Shown here: positions 1 through 5,255 of the stretch, one piece after another
Numbering within the stretch: position 1 is the first letter of the stretch
Layout of the letters: every line of letters starts with the position of its first letter
Assembly (NCBI GenBank): GCA_946886245.1
Contig: CAMPIF010000346.1
Location: forward strand, 1 to 5,255
DNA from: Ectopseudomonas composti
Lineage (GTDB): Bacteria; Pseudomonadota; Gammaproteobacteria; Pseudomonadales; Pseudomonadaceae
Length of the DNA stretch: 5,255 nucleotides
Direction of reading: 5' to 3'
Notes under the pieces: generated by a model
What the model saw: only the letters and a program-made list of their open reading frames with translations
The model's database searches: none
Told to the model about the DNA's origin: nothing
Position numbers and translations under genes: made by a program

Positions 1-818
1 TGCGGCGTCAGGCTGTCATCGTCGGCTTTTTCGCGAGCGCAGATGAAGGCGATGCCACGCTTGCCCAGCTCGCGAGCGACATAGGCGAAGGTTTCGCCAC
101 GGTTGGCGTCGCCCATGTCGTGCGAGTCGGCACGCGGTGCCAGGTGCACGCCGACGCGGCCGGCGCCCCATACCGAGATGGCGGCGTCGGTCACTTCCAG
201 CAGCAGACGCGCGCGGTTCTCGACGCTGCCGCCATACTGGTCGGTACGCTGGTTGGTGCTGCTCTGCAGGAACTGGTCGAGCAGGTAACCGTTGGCACCG
301 TGGATTTCCACGCCATCGAAACCGGCGGCCATGGCGTTCTCGGCGCCTTGCCGATAAGCCTCGACGATATCGGCAATCTCTTCGGTCTCCAGCGCACGCG
401 GGGTGACGTAGTCCTTCATCGGACGCACCAGGCTGACGTGACCGGCCGGCTTTATGGCGCTGGGGGCGACCGGCAGTTCGCCGTCCAGGTAGATGGGGTC
501 GGAGATACGGCCGACGTGCCACAGCTGCAGGACGATCTTGCCGCCGTTGGCGTGCACCGCCTGGGTGATGTTGCTCCAGCCGCGAATCTGCGCGTCCGAC
601 CAGATGCCGGGGGTGTTCGGGTAGCCCACGCCCATCGGCGTGACGGCGGTGGCTTCGCTGATGATCAGGCCGGCCGAGGCGCGCTGCACGTAGTACTCGG
701 CCATCAGTGCGTTGGGCACGCGGCCTTCGTCGGTGCGGCAGCGGGTCAGCGGCGCCATGATGATGCGGTTGTTCAGGTGCAGATCACCGATCTGGATGGG
801 GTCGAACAGTGTTGGCAT
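1..818 (-). CDS. xenB: XenB-like old yellow enzyme (FMN ene-reductase), 3' end missing
   Basis: This is an NAD(P)H-dependent flavin enzyme of the old yellow enzyme family, cytosolic, reducing activated C=C bonds and, in XenB-type members, nitrate esters or nitroaromatics. The 272 visible codons cover most of a TIM barrel that is usually about 350-365 residues; the C-terminus lies beyond base 1. Family signatures seen: APLTRCR at residues 22-28 (flavin-contacting Thr25), LQLWHVGRIS at 97-106 (Gln98, Trp100), and HGANGYLLDQF at 173-183 with the substrate-binding pair His173/Asn176 and the proton-donor Tyr178, followed by RTDQYGG at 191-197. Residue 225, in VGVHLAP, is His where many family members have a flavin-contacting Arg. 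The start is supported by GGAG eight bases upstream and by the typical N-terminus MPTLFDPIQIGDL. It follows the ArsR gene after 27 bases on the same strand, so the two are probably one operon. The family is certain; the XenB subtype rests on remembered similarity. Confidence 0.93.
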   Translation of the reverse strand, partial: MPTLFDPIQIGDLHLNNRIIMAPLTRCRTDEGRVPNALMAEYYVQRASAGLIISEATAVTPMGVGYPNTPGIWSDAQIRGWSNITQAVHANGGKIVLQLWHVGRISDPIYLDGELPVAPSAIKPAGHVSLVRPMKDYVTPRALETEEIADIVEAYRQGAENAMAAGFDGVEIHGANGYLLDQFLQSSTNQRTDQYGGSVENRARLLLEVTDAAISVWGAGRVGVHLAPRADSHDMGDANRGETFAYVARELGKRGIAFICAREKADDDSLTP

Positions 819-845
819 GGTGGTTTCTCCGAGGGAAAGGTCAAA

Positions 846-1166
846 TCAGAGTTGCTGGCCAAGGCGCTCGACGAAAGCCTGGATCAGCTCGTCGTTGCGC
901 TTGAAGAAGTGCCACTGGCCGACCTTGCGACTGGTCACCAGACCGGCGCGTTGCAGGGTGGTCAGATGGGCGGAAACGGTGGATTGCGACAGGCCGGTGC
1001 GCAGGAAGATCTTGCCGGCGCACACGCCGATCTCCAGCGGGTGATCCTGTTCGGCGAAGTTGAGCTCGGGCTCCTTCAGCCAGTCGAGGATGTCGCGGCG
1101 CAGCGGGTGGGCGAGGGCCTTGATGATGAGGTCGATGTCCATGGCGGTGTCGGTGTGTATCGTCAT
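846..1166 (-). CDS. ArsR-family winged-helix transcriptional repressor
   Basis: A 106-residue DNA-binding protein of the ArsR/SmtB type, expected to act as a dimeric repressor. The opening helix IIKALAHPLRRDILDWL (residues 14-30) is the standard ArsR start. The helix-turn-helix lies at about 53-77, with recognition helix LSQSTVSAHLTTLQRAGLV, and the wing is VTSRKVGQWHFFKRN at 77-91. The classical metal site (a Cys-Val-Cys motif in the recognition-helix region) is absent; the only cysteine is Cys49. It is therefore probably not an arsenic- or cadmium-type sensor, and the inducer is unknown. The frame stays open to an ATG at 1229, but I chose the ATG at 1166: it has an AGG eight bases upstream, and the longer form would translate through the inverted repeat at 1178-1199. 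An ATG at 1142 is possible but has no ribosome site. It ends 27 bases before the ene-reductase gene, which it probably controls. Confidence 0.9.
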   Translation of the reverse strand: MTIHTDTAMDIDLIIKALAHPLRRDILDWLKEPELNFAEQDHPLEIGVCAGKIFLRTGLSQSTVSAHLTTLQRAGLVTSRKVGQWHFFKRNDELIQAFVERLGQQL

Positions 1167-1177
1167 GGGGCGAACCT

Positions 1178-1199
1178 TATATCGTCTCCGGGCGATATA
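1178..1199. promoter_or_regulatory. Inverted-repeat operator candidate for the ArsR regulator
   Basis: TATATCG at 1178-1184 and CGATATA at 1193-1199 form a perfect 7-bp inverted repeat with an 8-bp spacer. It lies 11 bases upstream of the ArsR start codon and next to its ribosome site, inside the divergent promoter region. ArsR-family repressors commonly bind AT-rich dyads beside their own gene, so autorepression is the natural reading. Binding could also affect the plus-strand gene that starts 69 bases away. No clear -35/-10 pair could be assigned on either strand. The dyad is seen directly; its function is inferred. Confidence 0.65.
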
Positions 1200-1268
1200 C
1201 AGATCGATTGTTCCAATAGTCTCCATCAACGGCTTCGATTGTCCTGCTCAGGGCGGTAAGCTCGCGGG

Positions 1269-1853
1269 ATGAACTACCTGGCCCATCTTCATCTTGGTGG
1301 CGACGCACCGCCGCAGTTGCTCGGCAGCCTCTACGGCGATTTTGTCAAAGGCCCGCTGAGTGGGCGCTGGCCGGCAGAAATCGAGGCGGCCATCCGCCTG
1401 CACCGGCGCATCGACGCCTTTACCGACAGCCACCCGCTGCAGGCGCGCGCGCGTGCTCGTTTTCCCGCCGAGCGGCGACGCACGGCCGGCATGCTGCTGG
1501 ATCTGTTCTTCGACCATTGCCTGGCGCGCGACTGGGCCGAGTATGCGGCGCAGCCGCTGGATCATTTCACCCGCCAGGTGTATCGCGTGCTGGCCGCCGA
1601 GGCGGAGCTGCCAGGACGCCTGGCGCTGATGGCGCCGCGCATGGCGGCGCAGGACTGGCTGGGCAGCTACCGCGAGTTCGCGGTGCTGGAGCAGGTGATT
1701 GCCGGCATGCAGCGGCGCCTGTCCAAACCGCAACTGCTCGATGGCAGCCTGTCGGAGCTGGAGCTCCTGTACGAGCCGCTGAGCGAAGATTTTCGAGCCT
1801 TCTATCCTGAGCTGATGGCCTTCGCCGAAGCTGAGTTGAACGCATCGGGGTAG
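1269..1853 (+). CDS. acpH: Acyl-carrier-protein phosphodiesterase (DUF479/AcpH family)
   Basis: A 194-residue protein, matching E. coli AcpH in length (about 193). AcpH removes the 4'-phosphopantetheine group from holo acyl carrier protein, returning apo-ACP, in the cytoplasm. Family signatures seen: the N-terminus MNYLAHLHLG, GDFVKG at residues 23-28, LHRRIDAFTDSHP at 44-56 and LDLFFDHCLARDW at 78-89, a set of conserved Asp and His residues typical of this metal-dependent, HD-like fold. An in-frame TAA at 1257-1259 rules out a longer form, and the start matches the family N-terminus. The ribosome site is weak (GGCGGTAAG upstream), so translation may be modest. It is transcribed away from the ArsR gene and followed after three bases by a REP-like palindrome. 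Many homologues are annotated only by similarity, so the physiological substrate is less sure than the family. Confidence 0.9.
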   Translation: MNYLAHLHLGGDAPPQLLGSLYGDFVKGPLSGRWPAEIEAAIRLHRRIDAFTDSHPLQARARARFPAERRRTAGMLLDLFFDHCLARDWAEYAAQPLDHFTRQVYRVLAAEAELPGRLALMAPRMAAQDWLGSYREFAVLEQVIAGMQRRLSKPQLLDGSLSELELLYEPLSEDFRAFYPELMAFAEAELNASG

Positions 1854-1855
1854 AG

Positions 1856-1912
1856 GCGGTGCGCATGGCGCACCCTACGGGTCGGTCTGTGTAGGGTGCG
1901 CCGCGCGCACCG
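1856..1912. repeat. REP-like inverted-repeat unit 1
   Basis: Arms at 1857-1878 and 1891-1912 are inverted copies of 22 bp with two mismatches, separated by a 12-bp loop. The left arm is itself a perfect small palindrome: GGTGCGC, ATG, GCGCACC (1858-1874). This doublet of REP sequences (a REPIN/BIME arrangement) is typical of Pseudomonas intergenic space. It begins three bases after the phosphodiesterase stop codon, so the transcript would end in a strong stem-loop that may stabilise the 3' end or slow readthrough. There is no T-run, so it is not a classical intrinsic terminator. Confidence 0.8.
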
Positions 1913-1968
1913 AAAGCGCGTGCCATGGCGGCGGATCGGCAGGGCGTATCCGTCGTTGCGGAGTGGCT

Positions 1969-2026
1969 GCGGTGCGCATGGCGCCCCCTACGGGAGTTCC
2001 CGGCATCCGTAGGGGGCTTCAGCCGC
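1969..2026. repeat. REP-like inverted-repeat unit 2
   Basis: Bases 1969-1994 repeat 1856-1881 with a single difference (C1985 for A1872), 113 bases downstream. The core forms a perfect 11-bp inverted repeat, 1983-1993 with 2007-2017, around a 13-base loop. The outer right flank (AGCCGC at 2021-2026) only loosely matches the left flank, so this unit looks like a mosaic of two REP types. It sits in the convergent gap between the phosphodiesterase and ATPase genes, where it could act on either transcript's 3' end. Bases 1913-1968, between the units, hold no recognisable gene or repeat. Confidence 0.7.
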
Positions 2027-2059
2027 GACGACCATCGCTCAAGCCCCTCTCACAGAGGC

Positions 2060-4777
2060 TCAAGCCGCCTGGGCATACAGGCCAAAGCGCCGCACCACCC
2101 ATTTCTCCAACTCCGCCACGCTGAACAGCGCCAGGCCTGCCAGCAGTACCCGCAGCCACTCATCCAGGCTCATGCCGACTGAAGCAAACACAGCCTGCAT
2201 CGGCGGCGCATAGGTGTAGAGCGCCTGCAGTACCAGGCAGGCGGCGATGGCCAGCAGGACCGCGCGGCTGCCGAACAGGCCATCGAGGCTGAGCACGGAG
2301 GCGAAGATGCGCCGGCTGTTGATCAGGTAGAACACCTCGCACATCACCACGGCATTCACTGCGATGGTGCGGGCGCTTTCCAGGCTGTTGCCGCGCTGCA
2401 CTTCCCAGAGGAACAGGCCGATGCCGGCGCCGGCCATCAGCAGCGACACCAGCAGCACGCGCCAGACGAAGAAGGCCGACAGCAATGGCTCGTTCGGCGC
2501 CCGAGGCGGGCGGTCCATCAGCCCGGATTCGGCCGGTTCGAAGGCCAGAGCCAGGCCCAGGGTCACCGAGGTGACCATGTTGATCCACAGCACCTGTGCC
2601 GGAGTCAGGGGCAGGGTCAGCTGGAACAGGATGGCGGCGATCACGATCAGCGCCTGGCCGCCGTTGGTGGGCAGGGCGAAGAGGATGAATTTCTTCAGGT
2701 TGTCGTAGATCGCCCGGCCCTCGCGCACGGCGCCGGCGATGGTGGCGAAGTTGTCGTCGGCGAGCACCACTTCGGCCGCTTCTTTGGCCGCTTCGGTACC
2801 CTTGTCACCCATGGCCACGCCGACGTCGGCGCGCTTGAGGGCCGGCGCGTCGTTGACGCCATCGCCGGTCATCGCCACCACGTCGCCGCTGGCCTGCATG
2901 GCCTGTACCAGGCGCAGCTTGTGCTCCGGGCTGGCGCGAGCGAACACCTCGACGCCCGGCAGTACCTCGCGCAGGCTGCGCTCGTCGAGCAGCTCCAGCT
3001 CGGCGCCGGTCATCGCCGGCAGGCCGATACCGATACCCAGCTGGGCGCCGATGGCGCGGGCGGTTTCGGCGTGGTCGCCAGTGATCATCTTGACCCGGAT
3101 GCCGGCGCGCTGGCATTCGGCGACGGCGGCGATGGCTTCCTCGCGCGGCGGGTCGATGATGCCGACCAGAGCCAGCAGGGTCATGCCCTGTTCCACATCG
3201 GCGAAGTTCAGACTGCGTTGGGAGGCGGAGGCCGCGCGGCTGGCGATGGCCAGCAGGCGCAGGCCACGGGCAGCCAGATCGGTGGCCTGGCGCCGCCAGT
3301 AGTCGGCGTCCAGTGGCTGCACGCTACCGTCGCCATCGCGCTGGTCGCTGCACATTTCCAGCAGACGCTCCGGCGCGCCCTTGAGGTAGATCACGCCGTG
3401 GCCCTGATGGTCATGGTGCAGGCTGGCCATGAAGCGATGCTCGGACTCGAAGGGGATGCTGTCGCTGCGCGGCAGTTGCACATTCAGCGTCGGGGTCTCC
3501 AGCCCGGTCTTCAGGGCCAGGGTGTGCAGTGCGCCCTCGGTGGGGTCGCCCTGCAGGCGCCAGCTGCCAGCGGCGTCCTGCTGCAACTGGGCGTCATTGC
3601 ACAGGGTGGCGGCGCGGGCGATTTCCAGTAATGCGGCATCCGGCTCCACCAGCGCACCGTCGAGATGGAAAGCGCCCGCCGGGGCATAGCCGACGCCGCT
3701 GACGTCGAGCACGCGGCTGGCAGTGACCAGACGCTGCACGGTCATCTCGTTGCGCGTCAGGGTGCCGGTCTTGTCCGAGCAGATCACCGTCACCGAACCC
3801 AGGGTTTCCACGGCCGGCAGGCGCCGCACGATGGCGTTGCGCGCGGCCATGCGCTGCACGCCGAGGGCGAGAATCACCGTCATCAGCGCCGGCAGGCCTT
3901 CGGGGATGGCGGCAGCGGTCAGCGCCACCACCATCATGAACATCTCGGCCGGGTCCTGGCCATGCCAGAAGGTGCCGAGGGCGAAGGTGGCCAGGGCGAA
4001 GATCAGGATGGCCAGTGCCAGCCAGCGGCTGAACTGCTCGATCTGCCGCAGCAGCGGCGTGGTCATCGTCTGCACCTGTTGCAGCATGGCGCCGATACGG
4101 CCCAGCTCGGTGTCAGCACCCGTGGCCACCACCACGCCGCTGGCCTGACCACTGGCCACCAGGGTGCCGGAATAGGCCATGCAGCGGCGGTCGCCCAGCG
4201 CCGCATCCGTCTGGCAACGAGCCAGGGATTTCTCCACCGGTAGCGATTCGCCGGTCAGTGCCGCCTCCTCTACCAACAGGTTCTTCACGCTGATCAGGCG
4301 CAGGTCGGCCGGCACCTTGTCGCCGGAGGCGAGCAGGACGATGTCGCCTGGCACCAGCTGACCGGCGTCGATCTCGCGACGCTCGCCGCCACGCATGACC
4401 AGGGCGTACGGCGACAGCAGATTGCGGATGGCGTCGAGGGCGTTCTCCGCCTTGCCTTCCTGAATGAAGCCGATCACCACGTTGATCAGCACCGCAGCGA
4501 GTATCACCGAGGTATCGACCCAGTGGCCGAGCAGGGCGGTGACCAGGGCTGCGGCCATCATCATGTACAGCAGCACGTTGTGGAACTGGTACAGCAGACG
4601 CAGCAGCGGGCCGCGTCGCTTGGGTGGTGGCAGACGATTGGGGCCGTGACGTTGCAGGCGCAGTTCGGCTTCTTCCTGGCTGAGACCGCTGCTGCTGCTG
4701 TGTTGGGTGTCGAGCGCTTGTTGTGCAGTCAAACCGTGCCAGGTGTGGTCACTATGTGGTGAGGGGGCATTGCCCAT
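2060..4777 (-). CDS. P2-type cation-transporting ATPase, ion uncertain
   Basis: A 905-residue inner-membrane P-type pump of the PacL/CtpF/SERCA-like class. In order: N-terminal cation-ATPase region (about 13-60); M1-M2 (62-105); actuator domain with TGES at 175-178; M3-M4 (252-306) with PEGLP at 292-296; phosphorylation motif DKTGTLT with Asp335; nucleotide domain with KGAPE at 466-470; MITGDH at 564-569; hinge TGDGVNDAPALK at 637-648; then M5-M10 (about 696-890). All catalytic motifs are intact and the length is normal. Aligned by eye to SERCA, the ion ligands are Glu293 (E309), Asn705 (N768), Gln708 (E771), Asn733 (N796), Thr736 (T799), Ser737 (D800) and Glu814 (E908). Two acidic ligands are lost, so plain calcium transport is not assured. 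I chose the start MGNAPSPHSD because AAGGAG lies nine bases upstream; an ATG at 4810 lacks this. A (GCT)4 run at 4688-4699 encodes four serines (27-30) near the N-terminus. It is divergent from the stress-protein gene. Confidence 0.93.
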   Translation of the reverse strand: MGNAPSPHSDHTWHGLTAQQALDTQHSSSSGLSQEEAELRLQRHGPNRLPPPKRRGPLLRLLYQFHNVLLYMMMAAALVTALLGHWVDTSVILAAVLINVVIGFIQEGKAENALDAIRNLLSPYALVMRGGERREIDAGQLVPGDIVLLASGDKVPADLRLISVKNLLVEEAALTGESLPVEKSLARCQTDAALGDRRCMAYSGTLVASGQASGVVVATGADTELGRIGAMLQQVQTMTTPLLRQIEQFSRWLALAILIFALATFALGTFWHGQDPAEMFMMVVALTAAAIPEGLPALMTVILALGVQRMAARNAIVRRLPAVETLGSVTVICSDKTGTLTRNEMTVQRLVTASRVLDVSGVGYAPAGAFHLDGALVEPDAALLEIARAATLCNDAQLQQDAAGSWRLQGDPTEGALHTLALKTGLETPTLNVQLPRSDSIPFESEHRFMASLHHDHQGHGVIYLKGAPERLLEMCSDQRDGDGSVQPLDADYWRRQATDLAARGLRLLAIASRAASASQRSLNFADVEQGMTLLALVGIIDPPREEAIAAVAECQRAGIRVKMITGDHAETARAIGAQLGIGIGLPAMTGAELELLDERSLREVLPGVEVFARASPEHKLRLVQAMQASGDVVAMTGDGVNDAPALKRADVGVAMGDKGTEAAKEAAEVVLADDNFATIAGAVREGRAIYDNLKKFILFALPTNGGQALIVIAAILFQLTLPLTPAQVLWINMVTSVTLGLALAFEPAESGLMDRPPRAPNEPLLSAFFVWRVLLVSLLMAGAGIGLFLWEVQRGNSLESARTIAVNAVVMCEVFYLINSRRIFASVLSLDGLFGSRAVLLAIAACLVLQALYTYAPPMQAVFASVGMSLDEWLRVLLAGLALFSVAELEKWVVRRFGLYAQAA

Positions 4778-4786
4778 GCGGCGCGT

Positions 4787-4792
4787 CTCCTT
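4787..4792 (-). promoter_or_regulatory. Ribosome binding site of the ATPase gene
   Basis: The minus strand reads AAGGAG here, nine bases before the ATG at 4777. This decides the start: the longer in-frame ATG at 4810 would place the site inside the coding region and add eleven residues (MQPGPTKETRR) that do not resemble the family N-terminus. Confidence 0.8.
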
Positions 4793-4844
4793 CGTTGGGC
4801 CGGGCTGCACCTGTCGGACGCCATCTGGCGGGGCAGTGAGCCGT

Positions 4845-4857
4845 CCTGATTACCCTA
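4845..4857 (-). promoter_or_regulatory. Weak candidate -10 for the ATPase gene
   Basis: On the minus strand TAGGGT occupies 4857-4852, keeping the TAnnnT frame of a sigma-70 -10 element. A start near 4845 would put the ANR-like box about 40.5 bases upstream and leave a leader of about 68 bases. The hexamer is poor, so this is only a candidate. Confidence 0.3.
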
Positions 4858-4878
4858 GTCCGCTTTACCGCGTCGGGC

Positions 4879-4892
4879 CTGACCTGCATCAA
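4879..4892. promoter_or_regulatory. FNR/ANR-like binding site
   Basis: The plus strand reads CTGAC, CTGC, ATCAA. Against the FNR/ANR consensus TTGAY-N4-RTCAA only the first base differs. The site lies in the divergent gap between the ATPase and universal stress protein genes. Its centre (4885.5) is 41.5 bases before a start at 4927 that fits the -10 at 4915-4920, the classic class II activator position. ANR is the oxygen-sensing FNR homologue of Pseudomonas and is known to induce several universal stress proteins at low oxygen. The match is seen; occupancy is inferred. Confidence 0.6.
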
Positions 4893-4914
4893 GGAGTAAG
4901 GCGTCGGGAGGCGC

Positions 4915-4920
4915 TTGAAT
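4915..4920 (+). promoter_or_regulatory. Candidate -10 of the universal stress protein gene
   Basis: TTGAAT matches four of the six bases of TATAAT. No good -35 hexamer precedes it, as expected for an activator-dependent class II promoter in which the ANR-like box overlaps the -35 position. Transcription would start near 4927, leaving a leader of about 28 bases that holds the ribosome site GGAGG (4943-4947). Confidence 0.45.
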
Positions 4921-4954
4921 GTAATGCGGTGTTGAACCCCATGGAGGAAACGAG

Positions 4955-5255
4955 ATGATCAAGATTCTGGTAGCGACCGATCTGTCCGAGCGTTCGGCGC
5001 ATGCGCTGCAGCGCGCCGTGCAACTGATCCGTCGCCAGGGCGGCGGCGAGTGGAGCCTTGTGCATGTGATCGATGACGATGCGCCGGCCGCGCACGTGCA
5101 GCGTCAGGTGCAACAAGCCGAGACGCTCTTGCAGGCGCAGGCCGAGCGCCTGGGTGAGCAGGCCGGCAGCGTTCCGCGAGTGATCGTGGGCACTGGCGAG
5201 GCCGCAGCGGTGATCGTCGAGAGCGCTCAGGGCATGGGCGCCGATCTGCTGGTGG
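4955..5255 (+). CDS. Universal stress protein (UspA family), 3' end missing
   Basis: The first 100 codons of a UspA-domain protein, a small cytoplasmic nucleotide-binding-fold protein made under stress or growth arrest. The first strand with its conserved Asp is visible (MIKILVATDLSERS, Asp9), as are the second strand WSLVHVID (33-40), a long helix 48-70, and the stretch VIVGTGEAAAVIVESAQGMGADLLV (77-100) that normally leads directly into the ATP-binding G-x2-G-x9-G(S/T) motif. That motif lies past the edge, so ATP binding cannot be judged, nor whether the protein has one or two Usp domains. GGAGG at 4943-4947 lies seven bases before the ATG, a strong ribosome site. The ANR-like box upstream suggests induction at low oxygen. 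The ATPase gene is divergent, 177 bases away. Confidence 0.9.
   Translation, partial: MIKILVATDLSERSAHALQRAVQLIRRQGGGEWSLVHVIDDDAPAAHVQRQVQQAETLLQAQAERLGEQAGSVPRVIVGTGEAAAVIVESAQGMGADLLV

Noticed and set aside
1167..1229. A 21-residue N-terminal extension of the ArsR protein from the ATG at 1229
   Set aside because: It would run through the inverted repeat and the ribosome site, and the family normally begins close to the ALAHPLRR helix.
1204..1242. Direct repeat TCGATTGT at 1204-1211 and 1235-1242, 31 bases apart, in the divergent promoter region
   Set aside because: Eight bases twice in a short region could arise by chance, and no known operator pattern fits.
120..1259. A 379-codon open frame on the plus strand across the ene-reductase and ArsR genes
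   Set aside because: It is antisense to two genes with clear family motifs, has no family resemblance itself, and long antisense frames are common in GC-rich coding DNA.
1848..1912. REP unit 1 as a rho-independent terminator of the phosphodiesterase gene
   Set aside because: The stem is strong but no T-run follows on either strand, so REP element is the better description.
2042..2059. Possible intrinsic terminator of the ATPase gene
   Set aside because: The stem CCTCT/AGAGG is only 5 bp, touches the stop codon, and is not followed by a T-run on the minus strand.
2921..3631. Plus-strand open frames inside the ATPase gene, such as this 236-codon one
   Set aside because: They are antisense shadows of an intact, motif-complete ATPase frame, with low-complexity Gly/Ala/His composition.
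4941..4958. A five-codon frame (MEETR) whose TGA overlaps the stress-protein ATG
   Set aside because: It has no ribosome site of its own and simply contains the GGAGG of the next gene; a leader peptide is not supported.

Overview
The window looks like a chromosomal segment from a high-GC gammaproteobacterium, most likely a Pseudomonas. The evidence is the XenB-type old yellow enzyme, the protein sequences, strong Shine-Dalgarno sites, and REP-type palindromes built on a 'GGTGCGC...GTAGGGTGCGCC' core. I associate that core with the P. mendocina/pseudoalcaligenes side of the genus, from memory and not by search. No phage, IS, tRNA, rRNA or CRISPR sequence was seen. Five protein genes are supported, two of them cut by the window edges.

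Layout. On the minus strand, bases 1-818 hold the first 272 codons of a XenB-like flavin ene-reductase (its C-terminus lies outside the window). Its apparent operon leader, a small ArsR-family repressor, follows at 846-1166. A 102-bp divergent promoter region (1167-1268) contains a perfect 7-8-7 inverted repeat just upstream of the ArsR gene, a good candidate operator. On the plus strand, 1269-1853 encodes an acyl-carrier-protein phosphodiesterase (DUF479/AcpH family). A 206-bp convergent gap (1854-2059) carries two REP-like inverted-repeat units. A 905-residue P2-type cation ATPase occupies 2060-4777 on the minus strand. A 177-bp divergent gap (4778-4954) holds an FNR/ANR-like box. The plus-strand start of a universal stress protein gene (4955 onward) runs off the right edge.

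How the parts may work together. The ArsR regulator probably represses itself and the ene-reductase gene, and because of operator placement perhaps also the divergent phosphodiesterase gene. The regulator lacks the classical metal-binding cysteine cluster and has one cysteine, so an electrophile or redox signal is plausible but unproven. On the right, the ANR-like box sits exactly at a class II distance from a plausible -10 of the stress-protein gene, and almost the same distance from a weaker -10 facing the ATPase. The two genes may therefore be co-induced when oxygen is low.

From memory, P. aeruginosa has a similar block (a usp gene, a small conserved gene, an ArsR gene and xenB around PA4352-PA4356). 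The ATPase and REP units would then be the lineage-specific part here. The ATPase keeps all catalytic motifs, but two acidic calcium ligands of SERCA are replaced (Gln708 and Ser737), so its transported ion is uncertain. I found no convincing evidence of a wholly new system. The best leads are the shared ANR-like site, the ArsR operator and the altered ion site of the pump.
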